Shown here piece after piece: positions 13,886 through 19,961 of a stretch of DNA of 21,300 nt. The notes beneath the pieces were generated by a model. The model was not told where the DNA came from and searched no databases. It saw only the letters and a list, made by a program, of their open reading frames with translations. Location: the NCBI GenBank assembly GCA_018816815.1, contig JAHIVD010000067.1, positions 1 through 21,300 of the forward strand. Reading direction: 5' to 3'. Source of the stretch: Patescibacteria group bacterium (GTDB lineage: Bacteria > Patescibacteriota > Microgenomatia > Daviesbacterales > UBA10151). The translations under genes and the position numbers were made by a program. Numbering within the stretch: the first letter of the stretch is position 1; every line of letters starts with the position of its first letter.

Positions 13886-13936
13886 TTACGCGCTTAAGCG
13901 CCTGTTTCGTATTGTGCAACAGTGATTGCAACAGCG
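13886..13936 (+). promoter_or_regulatory. Structured leader of infA with alternative stems
   Basis: A perfect 12-base palindrome, GCGCTTAAGCGC (13890-13901), is followed by CTGTT (13902-13906), which can pair with either of two AACAG copies, 13918-13922 or 13930-13934. The second copy extends the stem by CG around a bulged C. The two copies belong to a direct repeat of TGCAACAG spaced 12 bases. Mutually exclusive stems in a ribosomal-operon leader suggest a regulatory RNA, but no protein-binding motif was recognised. Confidence 0.35.
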
Positions 13937-13972
13937 TTCGCAGAAGTTTTTCTTTTTAAAAGGATCAAAAAT

Positions 13973-14215
13973 ATGGCAAAAGATGTTATTGAAGTAGAAG
14001 GCAAAGTTAAAGAAGTTTTGCCTAATACTTTATTTAGAGTTGAAATTGATAAAAGCACTGAAGTACCTGAACTCTTAGGAAGAGTGATTTTGTGTCATAT
14101 CTCAGGTAAAATGAGAATACACTATATAAGGTTGCTAGAAGGAGATAGGGTAAAAATTGATATGAGTCCGAAATATGATTTGGATAAAGGAAGGATTACA
14201 TTTAGACTGAAATAA
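13973..14215 (+). CDS. infA: Translation initiation factor IF-1
   Basis: OB-fold protein that occupies the ribosomal A site during initiation. The ATG at 13973 follows AAAGGA by nine bases and gives MAKDVIEVEGKVKEVLPNTLFRVE; the frame continues further upstream but without homology. HISGKMRIHYIRLLEGDRVKI and DLDKGRITFR are diagnostic. The protein has 80 residues, about eight more than typical IF-1: a longer loop (IDKSTEVPELLG) between two strands and an extra Lys in SPKYDL. It heads the alpha-type operon. Confidence 0.95.
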   Translation: MAKDVIEVEGKVKEVLPNTLFRVEIDKSTEVPELLGRVILCHISGKMRIHYIRLLEGDRVKIDMSPKYDLDKGRITFRLK

Positions 14216-14278
14216 GAAAAATATAGGGCTTTCTTGCTTGCGGTATCATGTATTTTACAGCTTGTTTTGAAAAACCTT

Positions 14279-14307
14279 GCCTTTTTAATTAAAGGCTATT
14301 ATTTTTT
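14279..14307 (+). terminator. Weak terminator-like hairpin between infA and rpmJ
   Basis: GCCTTT (14279-14284) pairs with AAAGGC (14291-14296) around the loop TTAATT, followed by a U-rich tattatttttt (14297-14307). The stem is short and A/T-heavy, so termination would be partial at best. It sits in a 110-base spacer before rpmJ and could tune expression of the downstream genes relative to infA. Confidence 0.35.
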
Positions 14308-14325
14308 AAAGAGGATTTAGAAAAA

Positions 14326-14442
14326 ATGAAAGTATTAGCATCTATTAAAACTCGTTGTAAATTTTGTAAAATAGTCAAGCGCGAGGGCACGCTATATGTT
14401 ATCTGTTCTCGTGAACCAAGACACAAACAAAGACAAGGATAA
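14326..14442 (+). CDS. rpmJ: 50S ribosomal protein L36 (bL36)
   Basis: The smallest ribosomal protein, a zinc-binding large-subunit protein. Its 38 residues begin MKVLASIKTRCKFCKIVKR and end REPRHKQRQG, a standard L36. Zinc ligands are C11, C14, C27 and H33, the C+ form. AGAGGA eleven bases upstream acts as SD. The order infA-rpmJ-rpsM is widespread. The coding sequence is intact. Confidence 0.97.
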   Translation: MKVLASIKTRCKFCKIVKREGTLYVICSREPRHKQRQG

Positions 14443-14444
14443 AT

Positions 14445-14891
14445 ATGGCTAGAATTGCAGGAATAGATTTGCCGGAAAATAAAAGAATTGATATTGGACT
14501 CACCTATATTTTTGGTATAGGGCGATCTAATGTAATAAAAGTTATTAAAGACGCTCAAATTCCACCTGATAAAAGGGTTAAAGATTTGACAGAAGAAGAG
14601 ATTAATAAATTACAAAAAAGTATTGAGCAGTTTAAAACAGAAGGAGACTTAAAGCAAGAGATTGAACAGAATATTAAAAGACTGGAAGAAACAGGAAGTT
14701 ACAGAGGTTTAAGACACAGGAAAGGTTTGCCGACAAGAGGACAAAGAACAAGAAGTAATGCTAGGACTAAACGAGGCAAGAGGAAAACTATAGGGACTAT
14801 TAGAAAAGAAGTAGTTGCCTCAACAGGTGGATCACCTGCTGGTAAAACAGGATCACCTGCTGGTAAAACAAAAGGAGGGAAAAGTGGTTAA
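14445..14891 (+). CDS. rpsM: 30S ribosomal protein S13 (uS13)
   Basis: Small-subunit head protein contacting P-site tRNA and L5. Typical: MARIAGIDLPENKRIDIGLTYIFGIGRSNV and RGLRHRKGLPTRGQRTRSNARTKRGKRKTIG. The 148 residues exceed the usual 120-125; the extra C-terminus contains GSPAGKT twice, encoded by two exact 21-base units (14829-14849, 14850-14870). AAGGA supplies the SD. The end overlaps rpsK by 8 bases, and the bases just after the repeat hold the rpsK ribosome-binding site. Confidence 0.97.
   Translation: MARIAGIDLPENKRIDIGLTYIFGIGRSNVIKVIKDAQIPPDKRVKDLTEEEINKLQKSIEQFKTEGDLKQEIEQNIKRLEETGSYRGLRHRKGLPTRGQRTRSNARTKRGKRKTIGTIRKEVVASTGGSPAGKTGSPAGKTKGGKSG
14829..14870 (+). repeat. Exact 21-bp tandem duplication in rpsM
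   Basis: Two adjacent identical 21-base units, each starting ggatcacctgctggtaaaac. They encode GSPAGKT twice in S13. Seven whole codons were duplicated, so the frame is kept. Perfect identity suggests a recent slippage event and possible length variation between strains. Confidence 0.95.
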
Positions 14892-15279
14892 AAAGAAAAT
14901 ACAAATTAAGAAACAAAAATCAACAGGGAAAAGAGTAAGCAGCGGTAGAGTGTATGTTACAGCGACTTTCAATAACACTGTGATTACTTTAACTGATGCT
15001 TCCGGGAATACGTTAGCCTGGAGTACTTCAGGCGCCGCTGGTTTTAAAGGTGCAAGAAGGGCAACTCCTTTTGCAGCAATTTCAGCAATGGAAAAAGTCG
15101 CCCAAAAAGCAAAAGAATTTGGAATGAGTTCAGTTGAGGTATACATTAAAGGCCCGGGATCTGGCAGGGATGCCACAATTAAAGTTCTGCGGGGAGTTGG
15201 AATTAATATTACTATGATTGCTGATGTGACACCTATTCCGCATAATGGTCCAAGACCAAAAAAACGCAGGAGAGTATAG
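14884..15279 (+). CDS. rpsK: 30S ribosomal protein S11 (uS11)
   Basis: Small-subunit platform protein close to the E-site mRNA. The GTG at 14884 lies five bases after GGAGGG, a strong SD, and gives a Lys-rich N-terminus KKKIQIKKQK; an in-frame TTG at 14815 would add a meaningless stretch read through the rpsM tandem repeat and is rejected. The conserved GRVYVTATFNNTVITLTD, GFKGARRATPFAA and IADVTPIPHNGPRPKKRRRV are all present. Predicted length is 131 residues, normal. It overlaps rpsM by 8 bases. Confidence 0.96.
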   Translation: MVKKKIQIKKQKSTGKRVSSGRVYVTATFNNTVITLTDASGNTLAWSTSGAAGFKGARRATPFAAISAMEKVAQKAKEFGMSSVEVYIKGPGSGRDATIKVLRGVGINITMIADVTPIPHNGPRPKKRRRV

Positions 15280-15448
15280 ATTTTATGATTAATGATTTGA
15301 TTCTGAAGGAAAAGCATATTAGATTTACGAATAAAGCTTGCAAGTTTTATTTTAAACAGAAGGAGGCAAAACTAGATTTTTCGTGAGGAAAACAAATAGC
15401 AAATAAAAAGTTATTGGTTATCCGGAAAAGTTAAAAACAAAAAATGGC
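15276..15448 (+). repeat. Duplicated intergenic leader, copy B (before rpsD)
   Basis: This second copy of the element at 4684-4865 again runs from a stop codon (rpsK) to the first codons of the next gene (rpsD). It lacks nine bases found in copy A. The last 116 bases (15333-15448) differ from copy A at three positions only. The orphan AAGGAGG is at 15360-15366, and the GTGA-loop hairpin at 15377-15392. The neighbouring genes themselves are unrelated at the two sites, so only the spacer was duplicated. Confidence 0.95.
15285..15386 (+). CDS. Small upstream reading frame in leader copy B
   Basis: Thirty-three codons, MINDLILKEK to KQKEAKLDFS and TGA, paralogous to the frame at 4693-4803. AGGAGAG in the rpsK tail lies about a dozen bases before the ATG. 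The same TGA and the same second block (15 codons, then TAA) follow as in copy A, and the frame is again in phase with the downstream gene, here rpsD. No family is recognised; the substitution pattern does not show protein-level constraint, so this may be a leader peptide or a remnant. Confidence 0.35.
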   Translation: MINDLILKEKHIRFTNKACKFYFKQKEAKLDFS

Positions 15449-16046
15449 ACGTTATACTGGACCAAAGAGAAGATTGTCAAGACGAGAAGGCATTGCTTTG
15501 TTTGCAAAAGATGTTAAACATTTTGAGAAAAAAAGCATCGTACCGCCAGGACAACATGGATTACGTCGGAGAAGGAGGATATCAGAATATGGGCTGCAGC
15601 TTAGAGAGAAACAAAAAGCTAAACGTATTTATGGAGTTTTAGAGAAACAATTTAAGAAATATTTTAATGAAGCTAGCAAGGTTAAAGGAGCAACAGGCTT
15701 GGTTTTACTTCAAACCTTAGAAACCAGATTAGATAATGTAGTATACAGGTTAGGTTTTTCCAAAAGCAGAGCTGGAGCTAGACAATTGGTCAGTCATGGT
15801 CATATTAAAGTAGATGGTAAAAAAGTGACAATTCCTTCTTTTCGGGTCAATAAAGAGCAGACTATTGCAATATCTGACAATTTGCGAGATAATACACAGA
15901 TTAAAACTAGTTTAGAAGATTCCTTGGTCTTGCCGGAATGGCTCAAAAGAGAAGCTACGATTGGTAAGGTTTTAAGAATTCCTGATCGAGAAGAGATGGA
16001 ACAGGCGATTGATGAGCAGCTTATTGTTGGATATTATTCCAGATAA
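15444..16046 (+). CDS. rpsD: 30S ribosomal protein S4 (uS4), zinc-free form
   Basis: Primary 16S rRNA-binding protein that, in E. coli, represses the alpha operon by binding its mRNA, and in Bacillus represses its own gene. The 200 residues start MARYTGPKRRLSRREG and contain GQHGLRRRRRISEYGLQLREKQKAKRIYGVLEKQF, the S4 RNA-binding core LETRLDNVVYRLGFSKSRAGARQLVSHGHIKVDGKKV and a normal C-terminus ending in GYYSR. The N-terminal domain has no cysteines, so it is the C- type. Its ATG is at the edge of duplicated leader copy B and has no adjacent SD. Confidence 0.98.
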   Translation: MARYTGPKRRLSRREGIALFAKDVKHFEKKSIVPPGQHGLRRRRRISEYGLQLREKQKAKRIYGVLEKQFKKYFNEASKVKGATGLVLLQTLETRLDNVVYRLGFSKSRAGARQLVSHGHIKVDGKKVTIPSFRVNKEQTIAISDNLRDNTQIKTSLEDSLVLPEWLKREATIGKVLRIPDREEMEQAIDEQLIVGYYSR

Positions 16047-16078
16047 GGATTTGTTTTTAAAAGGAAGTTAAAAATATA

Positions 16079-16984
16079 ATGTTTAAAGTTAAAATAGAAA
16101 AAGAATTAGAAAATTTTGCAAGTATTGCAATTGAACCGCTTGAAGCTGGTTTTGGTCATACATTAGGAAATAGCCTGAGGCGTGTTTTACTAACAGCCCT
16201 ACCTGGTGCATCAGTAACTTCAGTTAAGATTGACGGTGTTTCTCACAAATTCTCAACAATAGATGGTGTATTAGAAGACGTAATTGAAATTATTTTAAAT
16301 ATCAAAAAAGTTCGTTTAAGCATACATTCTGATGAGCCTATTAAACTAACTCTTAAAACATCAGGCAAGAAAGAAGTTAAAGCTAAAGATCTGGAAATAG
16401 AAGGTGATGCAGAAATTGTAAATCTGGATCAAAAGATTGCAACTTTAACTGACGCCAAATCTAAACTGAATATTGAAATGGTGGCAAAACAAGGTAAAGG
16501 TTATTTAACTGCTGAAGAAGGAAAAACTGATGAGATTGGCATTATTTCAGTTGATGCATTATTTAGTCCTATTATATCAATTAATTATAGTGTTGAACCA
16601 ACCAGGGTTGGCCGTAGGGCAGATTTTGATAAGTTAATTTTAGATATTACTACAGACGGAACAATTACTCCTTTAGATGCAATGAACTGCGCTGCAAGGA
16701 TTTTGGCTGATACATTTCATGCAATTTTTGAACCTCCTCCCGAGGAAGAGATAGAAAATGTTGACTTAAAAATTTCAGAAGAAACTTTAAGATTGACAAC
16801 TGAAGAACTTGATTTACCAGTACGGATTATCAATGCTTTGAAAGCAATAGAAGTTAACACGATTGAAGATTTGATAAATACTCCCCGCATTCAAATGCTA
16901 AAGGCAAGAAATTTGGGAACAAAATCTATTCATTTAATATCAGAGAAGCTAATTGAGAGGGGGTTGTCTTTGGGTGAGACATAG
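16079..16984 (+). CDS. rpoA: DNA-directed RNA polymerase subunit alpha
   Basis: Dimerises to nucleate RNA polymerase assembly. The N-terminal domain has EAGFGHTLGNSLRRVLLTALPG (22-43) and the insert-like middle, then DFDKLILDITTDGTITPLDAMNCAARIL. The C-terminal DNA-binding domain (about 243-301) retains R249, N252 and K255 in PVRIINALK, equivalents of the UP-element contacts of E. coli, and LKARNLGTKSI. The 301 residues are slightly short of E. coli. The SD is AAAAGGAAG. The end overlaps rplQ by 11 bases. Confidence 0.98.
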   Translation: MFKVKIEKELENFASIAIEPLEAGFGHTLGNSLRRVLLTALPGASVTSVKIDGVSHKFSTIDGVLEDVIEIILNIKKVRLSIHSDEPIKLTLKTSGKKEVKAKDLEIEGDAEIVNLDQKIATLTDAKSKLNIEMVAKQGKGYLTAEEGKTDEIGIISVDALFSPIISINYSVEPTRVGRRADFDKLILDITTDGTITPLDAMNCAARILADTFHAIFEPPPEEEIENVDLKISEETLRLTTEELDLPVRIINALKAIEVNTIEDLINTPRIQMLKARNLGTKSIHLISEKLIERGLSLGET

Positions 16985-17474
16985 AGTTTATGGCAAGCAC
17001 CTTGGAAGAAATAAAAATGAGCGTAAAGCACTTTTCAAAGGATTAGTACGCTCTCTTCTATCCTACGGAACCATTCGAACATCAGAAGTAAAAGCAAAAG
17101 CAATCAAAGGTTTGGTTGATAAAATAATTAATTCTGTTAAATCCAACACAAAGCAAAACCGTTTAGTTGATTCTTTTGTGGATAATAAGGATTTATGTGA
17201 GAGATTAATTAAAGAGATAGTTCCAAAATTAGGATCCAGAACGTCTGGTTTTACCAGGACAGTTAGAATGGGCACCCGAATGGGTGATCAAACTACAATT
17301 GTTAAAATGAGTTTAATTGGTGCTGAAGATTTAAAGCCAATTGAAAAAGGATCTAAGGCACAGAACTTAGATGTTAGTAAAAAAACAGTACAAATAAAAG
17401 AAAAAGAAATCAAAGAGAAAGAAAAAGTAAAATCTGTTAGACGTGCGTCAAGAAAAAAGGCAGCGTCAATATAA
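16974..17474 (+). CDS. rplQ: 50S ribosomal protein L17 (bL17), extended
   Basis: Large-subunit protein near the tunnel exit. The GTG at 16974 gives the family start MRHRVYGKHLGRNKNERKAL and follows GAGGGGG by about ten bases, inside the rpoA end; a TTG at 16953 is rejected. The core (LFKGLVRSLLSYGTIRTSEVKAKAIKGLVDKII; RTSGFTRTVRMGTRMGD) is clear. The predicted 166 residues are longer than the usual 115-130 owing to a Lys/Glu-rich tail after the core. It closes the alpha operon in the classical order. Confidence 0.96.
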   Translation: MRHRVYGKHLGRNKNERKALFKGLVRSLLSYGTIRTSEVKAKAIKGLVDKIINSVKSNTKQNRLVDSFVDNKDLCERLIKEIVPKLGSRTSGFTRTVRMGTRMGDQTTIVKMSLIGAEDLKPIEKGSKAQNLDVSKKTVQIKEKEIKEKEKVKSVRRASRKKAASI

Positions 17475-17488
17475 TCTAAAAAGTAATT

Positions 17489-17914
17489 ATGTCAACAAAC
17501 GTAGTTTCAGCTAAAAATATTAAAAGAGAATCACATGTTATTGATGCTAGTGGAAAAATCCTGGGCAGGCTCGCAACAGAAATAGCAACTATTCTAATGG
17601 GAAAAAATAAAAATAAATTTGTACCGTATTTAGATATGGGAGATTTTATTGTAGTGACAAATGCAGGTAAAGTTAAGGTTACTGGAAAAAAGATGAAGGA
17701 TAAGAAATATATCCGACATTCAGGATACCCGGGCGGATTAAGAGTTGAGACCTTTGATAAAATGATAATCCGCAAGCCAGAATATATTATTGAGCATGCA
17801 GTAAAAGGCATGCTTCCTCATAACAAACTAGGTAGGCAAATGATTAAAAGGTTGAAAGTTTTTGCAGGCCCTGCTGTAGGTTCGCTTGCCAGCAGGGAAG
17901 AAGAGATAAAGTAA
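17489..17914 (+). CDS. rplM: 50S ribosomal protein L13 (uL13)
   Basis: Early-assembly large-subunit protein. The 141 residues include HVIDASGKILGRLATEIATILMGKNK, KVKVTGKKMKDKKYIRHSGYPGGLR and the conserved AVKGMLPHNKLGRQMIKRLKVFAG. Length is normal. The ATG follows ctaaaaagtaatt and has no Shine-Dalgarno sequence. The pair rplM-rpsI after rplQ is a common order in Gram-positive bacteria and their relatives. Confidence 0.98.
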   Translation: MSTNVVSAKNIKRESHVIDASGKILGRLATEIATILMGKNKNKFVPYLDMGDFIVVTNAGKVKVTGKKMKDKKYIRHSGYPGGLRVETFDKMIIRKPEYIIEHAVKGMLPHNKLGRQMIKRLKVFAGPAVGSLASREEEIK

Positions 17915-17916
17915 TT

Positions 17917-18306
17917 ATGGAAAATGTTTTTACAGTTGGACGGCGTAAAGAAGCAAACGCCAGAGTAAGATTGGCTTCTGGAAATGGTCAAATTATTGTT
18001 AACGGAAAACCTATTGCGGAATATTTTGCAGGTTCGATCTTACAAAAAGTTTATATGAAACCATTGGAAATTACTAAAACTTCCAAAAAATTTACAATTT
18101 CAGTAAAAGTTGTTGGCGGAGGGCAGGTTTCACAGCTTAAAGCAGTTATTCATGGTATTGCCAGAGCTATTGCTAAGCAAACACCTTCCTTGCGAACAAT
18201 TCTTAAAAAAGCAGGTTTCCTTACCCGTGATGCAAGAGCAAAAGAACGAAGAAAATATGGTCTGGCTCAAAAAGCAAGAGCAAAGAAGCAATCCCCAAAA
18301 CGATAA
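17917..18306 (+). CDS. rpsI: 30S ribosomal protein S9 (uS9)
   Basis: Small-subunit head protein whose C-terminal tail reaches P-site tRNA. Its 129 residues have FTVGRRKEANARVRLASGNGQIIVNGKPI near the start, VGGGQVSQLKAVIHGIARAIAK, and FLTRDARAKERRKYGLAQKARAKKQSPKR at the end, with the terminal Lys-Arg that contacts tRNA in other ribosomes. Two bases separate it from rplM. The 89-base spacer after it shows no strong terminator. Confidence 0.98.
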   Translation: MENVFTVGRRKEANARVRLASGNGQIIVNGKPIAEYFAGSILQKVYMKPLEITKTSKKFTISVKVVGGGQVSQLKAVIHGIARAIAKQTPSLRTILKKAGFLTRDARAKERRKYGLAQKARAKKQSPKR

Positions 18307-18395
18307 AAGTTTTACAGTTGTTTTTATCAGGGTTTTATGAAAATTTAATTGTAGCGTATTGTTGCATGAGTTTGGTAGAATACGTTAAGAGTTAA

Positions 18396-19805
18396 ATGGA
18401 TAAATTAATTCCACCGGAAAAAATTTTTAAAAGTTACGATATTAGGGGTATTTATCCTAAAGAAATAAACGAACAATTTGCAGTTCCAATAACGCGGGCA
18501 ATTTATAAAATTTTATTGGATCAGTTAAAAAGCAGAAAACCTTTGACAATTGCTGTTGGACGCGATATGCGGCTTTCATCACCGGTAATTTTTGAAGCAG
18601 TTTCTAAAACCTTGGTAAAACTGGGAGCGAAAGTTATTGATTTAGGCATAGTTTCTACGCCAACTCTTTATTTTGCAGTTTTCAAAAATAAATATGACGG
18701 GGGTTTGCAAATTACAGCCTCTCATAATCCTAAAGAATATAATGGCATAAAAATTGTGAGAATTTCTTCAACCGGTTTGGTTAAAATCGGCAAAAATACT
18801 GGCATGGATGATATTAGAAAAGGAAGCATGTGTGGAGTGGATCTGCCTGAATATGGTGTTGGCAGTATCATCAAAGAAGAAGAGATTGTTAAAGAAGAAA
18901 TACAAAACGCTTTGAAAATAGCAGACAATCCTAAAATCAACAAATTTAAGATTGTTGCAGATGCTGCTAATGCCGTAGGAGCGCTCTATATTGAAGAACT
19001 ATTTGAATCTATTCCTGGAGAATTAATAAAAATGAATTTTGATTTAGACGGAACATTTCCTGCACATCAGGCAGATCCTTTGCAGAAAGAAACTTTAGTT
19101 GATTTGCAAAAAAAAGTGGTGGAGACATGTGCGGATTTAGGGCTTGCGCCTGATGGTGATGGAGACAGATTATTTTTTATCGACGAAAAAGGAGATATTG
19201 TGCCGCCTTCGATTATCATGGCGATTGTTGCCAGGGAGATGTTGAAAAAACACAAAGGTGCAACGATTCTGGCAGATATAAGATATATTATGACCCCAAA
19301 AAAAATAGTTGAAGAGCTGGGTGGAACTTTTGTTATTACAAAGGTAGGTCATGCGTTTATTACAGAAAAATTAGCAGAAAGCGGCGGGGTTTTTGCTGGT
19401 GAATCATCTGCTCATTATTTCTTTAGAGAAACAGGTAACGCAGAGTCACAGTTACCGATGATCCTGATGGTTTTAAAGGTAATGACTGACGAGAATAAAA
19501 AACTCTCACAAATAGTTGAAGAGTTGCGGAGAAGTTATGAATCTGGTGAGACTAATTTCAGGGTTAAAAATGCAAAAGAAATAATGGCGGCAGTTAAAAA
19601 GGAATTTTCTAAAGGAGAAATTTCAGAGCTTGACGGGATATCGATTTCTTTCACAGACTGGAGATTGTCACTTAGAAGTTCAAATACTGAGTCGTTGTTG
19701 CGGCTTAATATAGAAGTTGATATGAATGGTGATGTTGAAGAAAAGAAAGAAAAAGTAATTAAGATTATAAAAAAGCATGGAATTTTTGAGGACTTGTCAA
19801 ATTAA
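18396..19805 (+). CDS. Phosphomannomutase / phosphoglucomutase
   Basis: Moves phosphate between C6 and C1 of hexose phosphates, feeding nucleotide-sugar and cell-envelope synthesis. The 469 residues carry all family marks: YDIRGIYPKEI near the N-terminus, the phosphoserine loop TASHNP with S109, the metal loop DGDGDR (253-258), the sugar-binding GESSAHYFF (335-343) and the C-terminal phosphate loop RSSNTESLLRL. Sequence alone does not separate mannose from glucose or glucosamine preference, so no symbol is given. It has no SD; a TGG-TAGAAT motif at 18377-18385 may be an extended -10. It is independent of the ribosomal operon in function. Confidence 0.93.
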   Translation: MDKLIPPEKIFKSYDIRGIYPKEINEQFAVPITRAIYKILLDQLKSRKPLTIAVGRDMRLSSPVIFEAVSKTLVKLGAKVIDLGIVSTPTLYFAVFKNKYDGGLQITASHNPKEYNGIKIVRISSTGLVKIGKNTGMDDIRKGSMCGVDLPEYGVGSIIKEEEIVKEEIQNALKIADNPKINKFKIVADAANAVGALYIEELFESIPGELIKMNFDLDGTFPAHQADPLQKETLVDLQKKVVETCADLGLAPDGDGDRLFFIDEKGDIVPPSIIMAIVAREMLKKHKGATILADIRYIMTPKKIVEELGGTFVITKVGHAFITEKLAESGGVFAGESSAHYFFRETGNAESQLPMILMVLKVMTDENKKLSQIVEELRRSYESGETNFRVKNAKEIMAAVKKEFSKGEISELDGISISFTDWRLSLRSSNTESLLRLNIEVDMNGDVEEKKEKVIKIIKKHGIFEDLSN

Positions 19806-19822
19806 TCAATTTATGGTTTACT
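19794..19822 (+). promoter_or_regulatory. Putative promoter of the metK transcript
   Basis: TTGTCA (19794-19799) and TTTACT (19817-19822) have a 17-base spacer, with TGG immediately before the -10 box as in extended -10 promoters. Predicted initiation near 19829 would place the first riboswitch helix at the very 5' end of the RNA. It overlaps the end of the upstream mutase gene. Confidence 0.5.
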
Positions 19823-19830
19823 TATACAGA

Positions 19831-19961
19831 CATCAAGAGTGCTCCCGTTAAGGCGGGTAGCCGGCAACCGGTAAGTAACGGTGCCAGTTCCGATAAATAA
19901 TCGGAAGATGCGGTCTTAGTTTAGACAAACTTTTAGGCCTCTCTTGATGAGAGGTTTTTTT
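19831..19961 (+). promoter_or_regulatory. SAM-I-clan riboswitch controlling metK
   Basis: P1: CATC (19831-19834) with GATG (19907-19910). P2: GCTCCCG (19841-19847) with CGGG-T-AGC (19854-19861). P3: GGC-A-ACCG (19863-19870) with CGGTGCC (19879-19885), containing the family GCAACC and GGTGCC core. P4: TTCCGA with TCGGAA (19888-19893 / 19901-19906). The AAGAGTGC and short P2 resemble the SAM-I/IV variant group more than classical SAM-I. CATCAAGAG (19831-19839) is exactly complementary to CTCTTGATG (19941-19949) in the terminator, giving a simple switch: bound SAM keeps P1 closed and lets the terminator form. Placement before SAM synthetase fits feedback control. Confidence 0.9.
19938..19961 (+). 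terminator. Riboswitch terminator that also covers the metK SD
   Basis: CCTCTC (19938-19943), loop TTGAT, GAGAGG (19949-19954), then seven T (19955-19961) directly touching the metK ATG. GAGG in the 3' arm is the only Shine-Dalgarno-like sequence for metK, seven bases from the start codon, so the same hairpin could end transcription and, if bypassed, hide the ribosome-binding site. Confidence 0.9.

Noticed and set aside
14815..14883. TTG-initiated longer form of S11
   Set aside because: It would translate the rpsM tandem repeat in another frame; the GTG at 14884 has a strong SD and the right family length.
18307..18330. Terminator after rpsI
   Set aside because: Only a weak AAAAC/GTTTT pairing is present, without a stable GC stem.
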